Assembly: GCF_000173075.1 (NCBI RefSeq)
Contig: NZ_ABVL01000013.1
Location: 124,001-188,000 of the forward strand
Reading direction: 5' to 3'
DNA length: 64,000 nucleotides
Origin: Chthoniobacter flavus Ellin428
GTDB lineage: Bacteria; Verrucomicrobiota; Verrucomicrobiia; Chthoniobacterales; Chthoniobacteraceae
Below are positions 59,280 through 64,000 of the stretch, one piece after another; positions within the stretch are counted from its first letter, which is position 1; each line of letters begins with the position of its first letter. Under the pieces are notes generated by a model, which saw nothing but the letters and a program-made list of their open reading frames with translations, made no database searches and was not told where the DNA came from. The position numbers were made by a program, and so were the translations under genes.

Positions 59280-59603
59280 ATGAGACCCACGAAACACGAA
59301 ACCCTGACCGGCCGCAAACCCATCCGCGTGAGCGAATTTGACCTGCCGACGAAAGCCCAGGCGCGGCAACTCGACGCGTGGCTGAACGGCCATCTGGAGA
59401 GCAGCGCACTGCCGAAGAAAAACAACATCGAAGAGCGCAAACGAAAGAACCGCGCCCGGACCCGGGCGTCCCGCCGCTCCATCCGCTGGCAACAAGAACA
59501 CCGCGAAGCCTACAACGCCCGGATGCGGGCGTACCGGAAGAGGAGGCGGCTGGGGGAGAAGGCGGAGAGGGTCGGCGTGGGTGGGGGGAGGGTAGTTACG
59601 TGA
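59280..59603 (+). CDS. Small basic hypothetical protein
   Basis: A 107-residue ORF starting MRPTKHETLTGRKPIRVSEF, with a LPTKAQARQLDAWLNGHLES helix and a strongly basic second half (IEERKRKNRARTRASRRSIRWQQEHREAYNARMRAYRKRRR), predicted to bind nucleic acid. It lies 1.4 kb upstream of the portal-like gene, where a small terminase subunit or DNA-binding regulator might be expected, but no match can be claimed. Confidence 0.45.
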   Translation: MRPTKHETLTGRKPIRVSEFDLPTKAQARQLDAWLNGHLESSALPKKNNIEERKRKNRARTRASRRSIRWQQEHREAYNARMRAYRKRRRLGEKAERVGVGGGRVVT

Positions 59604-59668
59604 AGAGGTTTGGCCTTGGGAAAAAATGATATCACCCGACAGCGGTCATGGACGCAGCTCTCTCGTTT

Positions 59669-60063
59669 CTCTCGCTCCGCTCGAGTTTGGGAACGAGAGG
59701 GATCTTTACCTGCATCTCAGTGGCGTCGATCGAGTTGAGTTGGCGAAGCGGCAGACTGTCCCGGAGGGACAACGGAATTTAGCCGGTGCGCAAGCCTGTG
59801 AGCTTCAGGCGAACAGGCGTGGCCACCGGAACTGCGTCCCTCCACGGACCCGCCCTGGAGGGGCGGAGGAATCTCCCGCGAGCGAAGGGTTCCCGCGCCG
59901 CCTCCGGGGCGCATCCGTGTGGGGGCGTGTTCCGGGGGTGTCGCTCGCAAGCTCGCTGTACCCCCGGCTAAATTCCTTTGTCCCTCCGGGACAGCTTGCC
60001 TCTTCACCGCAATGACTCGGACGCGTCCGGAAAGACGTGGGTAACAATCAGTTCATAGAGCGC
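59669..60063. repeat. 395-bp direct repeat, copy 1
   Basis: CTCTCGCTCCGCTCGAGTTTGGG ... CCGGAAAGACGTGGGTAAC ... CATAGAGCGC recurs at 60216-60610, shifted by exactly 547 bases with a low number of substitutions. Each copy contains smaller inverted motifs (TCCCGGAGGGACA against TGTCCCTCCGGGA; GCGCAAGCCTGTGAGC). Neither copy holds a convincing gene. Confidence 0.9.
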
Positions 60064-60215
60064 GGGTACCGCGGTGAGGCGTTGCGACCTTCGCGCGCCG
60101 GAGCGTTAGAGCATTTCTCTCTCGTTCCCAAAGTTAGCGAAGCTTCGCTCATTGTTGGTGGTCCGGGCCGGACGGGCGACTGCCGTCGCCACCCTGCGGG
60201 CAGACTGCGTTTGAC

Positions 60216-60610
60216 CTCTCGCTCCGCTCGAGTTTGGGAACGAGAGGGATCTTTACCTGCATCTCAGTGGCGTCGATCGGGTTGAGTTGGCGAAGCGGCA
60301 GACTGTCCCGGAGGGACATTGGAATTTAGCCGGTGCGCAAGCCTGTGAGCTTCAGGCGAACAGGCGTGGCCACCGGAACTGCGTCCCTCCACGGACCCGC
60401 CCTGGAGGGGCGGAGGAATCTCCCACGAGCGAAGCGTTCCCGCGCCACCTCCGGGGCGCATTCGTGTTGGGGGCGTGTTCCGGGGGTGTCGCTCGCAAGC
60501 TCGCTTTACCCCCGGCTAAATTCCTTTGTCCCTCCGGGACACCTGCCTCTTTGCAGCAACGACTCGGACGCGTCCGGAAAGACGTGGGTAACGATCAGTT
60601 CATAGAGCGC
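60216..60610. repeat. 395-bp direct repeat, copy 2
   Basis: The same unit as 59669-60063. Copy 2 differs at scattered positions (for example GGGACATTGGAATT for GGGACAACGGAATT). The 152 bases between the copies contain a further TTCTCTCTCGTTCCC motif. Duplicated repeats of this length can recombine and produce deletion or amplification. Confidence 0.9.
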
Positions 60611-60616
60611 TGGTAC

Positions 60617-60830
60617 AGGGGCACGGAGTCGAAAGCCGAGCTTGCGAGACGCCTATGGGACTGGGGGCAAACCCCGCCGCTTTACCAAAGATCATCGCTG
60701 GTTGTTCGTCCGGGTTTGCCCCGCAGTCCCATAGGCGCCTCGCTGGTTGTTCGCCCGGGTTCTTCGACTGCGTTCCGGTCGTTACACTCCCTCCACTCCG
60801 CTCAGAATGACACGCGGGGAGGGCGGTTTC
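60617..60830. repeat. Long hairpin with GACGCCTATGGGACT arms
   Basis: CGAGACGCCTATGGGACTGGGGGCAAACCC (about 60647-60676) is inverted by GGGTTTGCCCCGCAGTCCCATAGGCGCCTC (about 60713-60742). The outer parts (CGGAGTCGAAAGCC and TTCTTCGACTGCG ... CTCAGAATGACACG) belong to the TCATCCTGAGCGAAG family. A related unit starts at 63800 near the window end. Confidence 0.8.
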
Positions 60831-60875
60831 TCTCGTGCCAAAATCGAGTTTGGACTCGAGGACAAAACGTCTGAT

Positions 60876-60969
60876 TCTTAATCTTAATCTTAATCTTAAT
60901 CTTAATCCCATCAGGTAACGAGGGAGGATTAAGGATTAAGGATCAAGGATTAAGGATTAAGGATTAAGG
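60876..60969. repeat. Inverted (TTAATC)n / (GGATTAA)n microsatellites
   Basis: About six TTAATC units (60876-60908) are followed 18 bases later by GGATTAA units (60926-60969), complementary, so the pair can form a slippage-prone hairpin just upstream of the portal-like gene. It resembles the inverted AAGGATG tracts at 52701-52830. Confidence 0.85.
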
Positions 60970-61026
60970 AAAGGATCAGCAGAAAATGTCTTGACCCTCG
61001 CGCGGCAGGGAGCAACGGCGCGGGGT

Positions 61027-63726
61027 ATGTTGACTATTGGTGAGTCTGCTTCTCCTAATCCGGCTGTGCCGGCGGCGTCTGATCCTGATCCTTATGCGGG
61101 GACTCCGCTGCAGGGTGGGGACGGTGCGCGCCCGGAAGATTCCGATGCTTTTGCGGAGGAGGCGCTGGGGATTGATCCGCGGCGGTTGCTGGAGATCACC
61201 CGCGATGTGTGTGTGCTCATCGGCGAGTATCGGACGGAGATGGGGCTGGAGTATGGGAATCCGGAGCCGCGCTGGGGGTCTTGGGCGTGGTGGCGGCGGA
61301 TTGCCCGCAGTGAGTATGCGGGGCGGTTTGCGCATCGCTATCTGACGGGTTATGGCGGGGTGTTTGATGCGCCGGGGGGGAATCTTTCGCTGGGGGTGCC
61401 GGCGCGGTTTGTGGCCACGCGCGCGGCGGGGCATGCGGATAATCTCGTGGGGACGGATCCGTTTGTGGCGGCGATGCCGACGGATATCAGTAACAAGGGC
61501 GAGGCGGCGTTGAGCCGTGAGGTGGAGGAGAAGCTGCAGGAGGAACTAACCCGGAGTAACATCCGCGGGGTGGTGCGCGAGGCGATCCGGGTGGCTTTGA
61601 CGGAGAATGATTCGGTGATCAAGCTGACCTGGGTGACGCAGAAGGCGCAGCGGCCGGAGTTGCGGCCGGTGGCGGTGTATGTGGAGAGCGGGGCGCGGAG
61701 ATCGGAGATGGGAGATGGGAGATCGACTTCCGATGGTGGCGCGATGGCGGATGGCGGTGCGATCACTGATGGCAGTGCGGCTTCCGATGGTGGCGCGACG
61801 CCTGATGGCAATGCGACTTCCGATGGTAGTGCGATGGCCGATGGTGGCGGGATGGGTAACGGCAGTACGACGCCTGGTGGGTTCGATCCGGTTGCTTTGC
61901 TGGCGGGGATGGATGCGGAGGCGATGGGGGCCGCTAATGCGGCGGCGCGGGCGGCGGCGGAGCCGTTGCGGACGCCGAAGGGGGATTTCATTTTTCAGCA
62001 CGATGATATCGTGCTTTGTCTCGCGGCGACGAATACCGGCGAGTTTCAGGCGCTTTATGCGCCGGGCGATCCGGTGCCGGAGGGGCAGTATGTGCAGGCG
62101 CGGTTGAAGAAGGAGCCGGCGTTTGTCTTTGATCCGGCGACGATGTTAGGGCCGGATAGCAAACCGGTTTTTCAGACGGTGCCGGGGTTGATCGGGACGG
62201 ACACGATTCAGGATTGCCTGGTGGGCGCGGGGCTGCAGGTGGAGGATTTTTTGTATGACATCAAGCAGCCGAAGCTGATGGACAGCCCGCTGCAGGTCCA
62301 CGTCTACGACGATGAGCTCGATCGGGTGCTGGCGGCCTACGGGCATTCCAGCGATCCGGCGGAGAAATATGCGCCGCTGAAGGCGGGGCTGAATTTTCCG
62401 GCGCCGGAGGAGGATTCGCCGAAGAGCGGGGCGAGCATGCCGAAGCGCGAGCACGGCGAGTATTATAACACGCAGGGCAGCTCGATTCGCCGCAAGTGCA
62501 ATGTGCACGAATGTTATTACCGGGTGCGGCTCCATCCGGATGATGCCAACGAGACGTGGCTTTTCCTGGTGCTCGATTACGCGCGGCAGGTGCCGCTGCA
62601 TGCGGAGTATCTGGGTAACATGCGGATGAAGAGTCCGCCGTTCCGCATCCTGCGCGGGCTGGAGAGTGTGCCGTCGCGGGCTTATGGCGTGGGGATTTAT
62701 CAGAAATTCCACGAGCGCAATCTGGCGGTGGATTACTGGTTCAACCGCGCGAAGCTGAAGACGACGAAGAACGCCAGCGCGGATTTCATGAAGGTGGACG
62801 CCTTCATCGAGGCCCAGGATGCGCAGGAGTTTCGCATGGGCGGGACGGAGATTTACCGGGTGAAAAGCGAGCTGAACGATCGGCCGCTGGGGCCCAGCAA
62901 CCCGGTGATCTGGCGGGAGAATTTGCACGATCAAAACCAACTGGAATGGGAGATGATCCAGAAGATCATCCAGACGGGGCAGATCGAGTTTGGTATCGCG
63001 GACATCGGGCAGTTGCAGGATGAAGGCGCGCAGATTGCCAAGGACGCGACGGCGACGGCGACGCGCAATGTGGAGCGCACGGGGAATACTTTGCAGCGCG
63101 CGACGGAGAACATGATGGCCGAGGATCTGACCGGGCTGTGTGAGCTGGCGATCGATTTGATTTTGGAAAACGCGGACCTGGAGACGCTGCGGTTTTCGCC
63201 GGGCGGGCAGTTGCTCGCCGGGTTGAATCGCGATGAGATTCGCGATCTGCCGCGGCAGGTGCGGCTGTTGCTGACCAAGGCGCGGAGCAGTGAGTCGCTG
63301 GCGAATAATCAGCAGGCGGTGGCGATGATCCAGCAGTACGACGCGATGCGTCCGAGTATGCAGAAGCAGGTGCGCTTCGCGTTCATCGCGATGCTGCGCA
63401 GTCTCGATGTGCAGGATGCGGATGACATTCTCGTCGAGCCGTCGGATGAAGAGATTCAGGCCGAAGGGCAACAGCGGCCGCCGCCGCCGAATCCGCATCT
63501 CGGAGAGAGCATTGGGATCAAGCTGGCGGACCTTTTGCCGAGTGAGCAGGCTCAGGCGTTGCAGCAGATTGGGATTCAGGCGGATCCGCAGCGGGGGCAG
63601 GGGGGAGGGCAGTCGGGGCAGTCGCAGCAGTCGGCGCAGCAAGGCGCGCAGCAATCAACGTCGATGGCACCGATGACACCGATGACATCACCGCAGGTCC
63701 TGCCAAACCCTTCCGCCGCGGCGTAG
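61027..63726 (+). CDS. Phage portal-like protein with low-complexity insertion
   Basis: An 899-residue protein from ATG 61027 (TTG 60991 is an alternative). The C-terminal half resembles portal proteins of large podovirus-like phages: FHERNLAVDYWFNRAKLKTTKNASADFMKV near residue 560, VYRVKSELNDRPLGPSNPVIW near 613 and a helical DEGAQIAKDATATATRNVERTGNTLQRATENMM near 664. A portal forms the dodecameric DNA gate of the capsid. Residues ~228-285 are a low-complexity insertion of [STA]xDG[GS]A hexapeptides. The end is rich in Gln/Ser/Ala/Pro. No terminase, capsid or tail genes are visible within the window, so it may be the start of a prophage that continues past the edge or an orphan. Confidence 0.6.
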   Translation: MLTIGESASPNPAVPAASDPDPYAGTPLQGGDGARPEDSDAFAEEALGIDPRRLLEITRDVCVLIGEYRTEMGLEYGNPEPRWGSWAWWRRIARSEYAGRFAHRYLTGYGGVFDAPGGNLSLGVPARFVATRAAGHADNLVGTDPFVAAMPTDISNKGEAALSREVEEKLQEELTRSNIRGVVREAIRVALTENDSVIKLTWVTQKAQRPELRPVAVYVESGARRSEMGDGRSTSDGGAMADGGAITDGSAASDGGATPDGNATSDGSAMADGGGMGNGSTTPGGFDPVALLAGMDAEAMGAANAAARAAAEPLRTPKGDFIFQHDDIVLCLAATNTGEFQALYAPGDPVPEGQYVQARLKKEPAFVFDPATMLGPDSKPVFQTVPGLIGTDTIQDCLVGAGLQVEDFLYDIKQPKLMDSPLQVHVYDDELDRVLAAYGHSSDPAEKYAPLKAGLNFPAPEEDSPKSGASMPKREHGEYYNTQGSSIRRKCNVHECYYRVRLHPDDANETWLFLVLDYARQVPLHAEYLGNMRMKSPPFRILRGLESVPSRAYGVGIYQKFHERNLAVDYWFNRAKLKTTKNASADFMKVDAFIEAQDAQEFRMGGTEIYRVKSELNDRPLGPSNPVIWRENLHDQNQLEWEMIQKIIQTGQIEFGIADIGQLQDEGAQIAKDATATATRNVERTGNTLQRATENMMAEDLTGLCELAIDLILENADLETLRFSPGGQLLAGLNRDEIRDLPRQVRLLLTKARSSESLANNQQAVAMIQQYDAMRPSMQKQVRFAFIAMLRSLDVQDADDILVEPSDEEIQAEGQQRPPPPNPHLGESIGIKLADLLPSEQAQALQQIGIQADPQRGQGGGQSGQSQQSAQQGAQQSTSMAPMTPMTSPQVLPNPSAAA
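61706..61880 (+). repeat. GATGGnGGnGCGA-type minisatellite inside the portal-like gene
   Basis: Around ten 18-bp-like units (CTTCCGATGGTGGCGCGA, GCGGATGGCGGTGCGATC and similar) encode Ser/Ala/Thr-x-Asp-Gly-Gly/Ser-Ala hexapeptides. The units keep the reading frame, so copy-number change would not disrupt the gene. Confidence 0.85.
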
Positions 63727-64000
63727 AGCCAGGTTATGTACTTTTTCGAAAGCGATGCTATAGGATATCCGGTCGCGGCTGCCTTGCGAGGCCGCTCTCT
63801 CCCCGCGGTCATTCTGAGCGGAGTGCCCCGGAGGCCAGGCGGCGGGGCACGCAGTCGAAAGCCGAGTCCGCGAGACGCCTATGGGACTGTGGGGCAAACC
63901 CGGTCGAACAACCAGCGAGACGTCTCTGGAACGGCGTGGCAAACGCAACCGAAGAACCAGCGAGAATCGCACGTCAGCGGCGGGGGCCTTCGACTGCGCG
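63727..64000. repeat. Terminal gap with CATTCTGAGCGGAGTGC repeat family
   Basis: No gene is supported between the portal-like stop and the window edge. The region holds TCATTCTGAGCGGAGTGCCCC ... GCACGCAGTCGAAAGCCG, AGACGCCTATGGGACTGTGGGGCAAACC and a further CAACCAGCGAGA repeat, matching 60617-60830 and 31088-31293. The repeat is cut by the window edge. Confidence 0.7.

Noticed and set aside
60991..61026. TTG start adding 12 residues to the portal-like gene
   Set aside because: The extra residues are not conserved-looking and ATG 61027 is better placed; kept only as an alternative.

Overview
The window is a GC-rich bacterial chromosome segment most consistent with Verrucomicrobiota (PVC superphylum). 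Signs seen in the sequence are a large secreted protein with a C-terminal CxxCH haem-binding domain of the planctomycete/verrucomicrobial type, a ThuA-domain protein, a Tat-exported NIPSNAP protein, an FG-GAP/VCBS propeller, a pseudopilin ending in a YADGHV-type motif, a 41-residue Lys/Ala histone-like protein, and many short palindromic repeats. The lineage is an inference from gene content; no rRNA gene is present.

Layout. 1-4 kb: the end of a polysaccharide polymerase and three coupled GT4 glycosyltransferases, then tRNA-Ala(GGC). 4.2-11.9 kb: exported and membrane proteins. 12-20.3 kb: a likely sugar-catabolic locus with a GntR/FCD regulator and a 16-bp palindromic operator, FG-GAP protein, BNR sialidase-like protein, DapA-family lyase, FGGY kinase, and a fucose/arabinose-isomerase-like gene broken by four single-base shifts. 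20.7-31 kb: housekeeping genes (trpB, a transglutaminase-like protein, yicC-gmk-coaC, a histone-like gene, inositol monophosphatase, ispF, cysS, a left-handed beta-helix protein, a TPR protein). 31-41 kb: a B12/radical SAM protein, a pseudopilin, two membrane proteins sharing a C-terminal domain, an ABC exporter, glutamate dehydrogenase and a Gfo/Idh/MocA oxidoreductase. 43-49.2 kb: minus-strand genes for GT-C-type membrane proteins and an FAD oxidoreductase. 49.5-51.4 kb: a DUF4142-like protein, a conserved hypothetical protein and a GreA/GreB factor.

From 51.4 kb to the end the window is accessory DNA: DnaC/IstB-like ATPase fragments, small orphan genes, a HigBA toxin-antitoxin pair, a mosaic of gene ends (including a DNA methyltransferase tail), an N-terminally truncated SIR2-TPR protein, and a 900-residue phage portal-like protein without other recognisable structural phage genes.

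The main unexpected signal is the repeat load. Two nearly identical MITEs (41926-42079 and 54891-55043, opposite orientation) each have a clean 9-bp target duplication. A second, longer element family uses related ends around a different interior. One MITE sits inside a 963-bp transposon-like element (41275-42237) with 17-bp perfect terminal inverted repeats, a 6-bp target duplication, no transposase, and a cargo of a broken ORF plus a tRNA 3'-end fragment. A related unoccupied sequence at 54.1 kb supports that insertion. Several single-base frameshifts (19.5-19.9, 39.86 and 43.77 kb) could be real decay or draft-assembly errors; the sequence alone cannot tell which.
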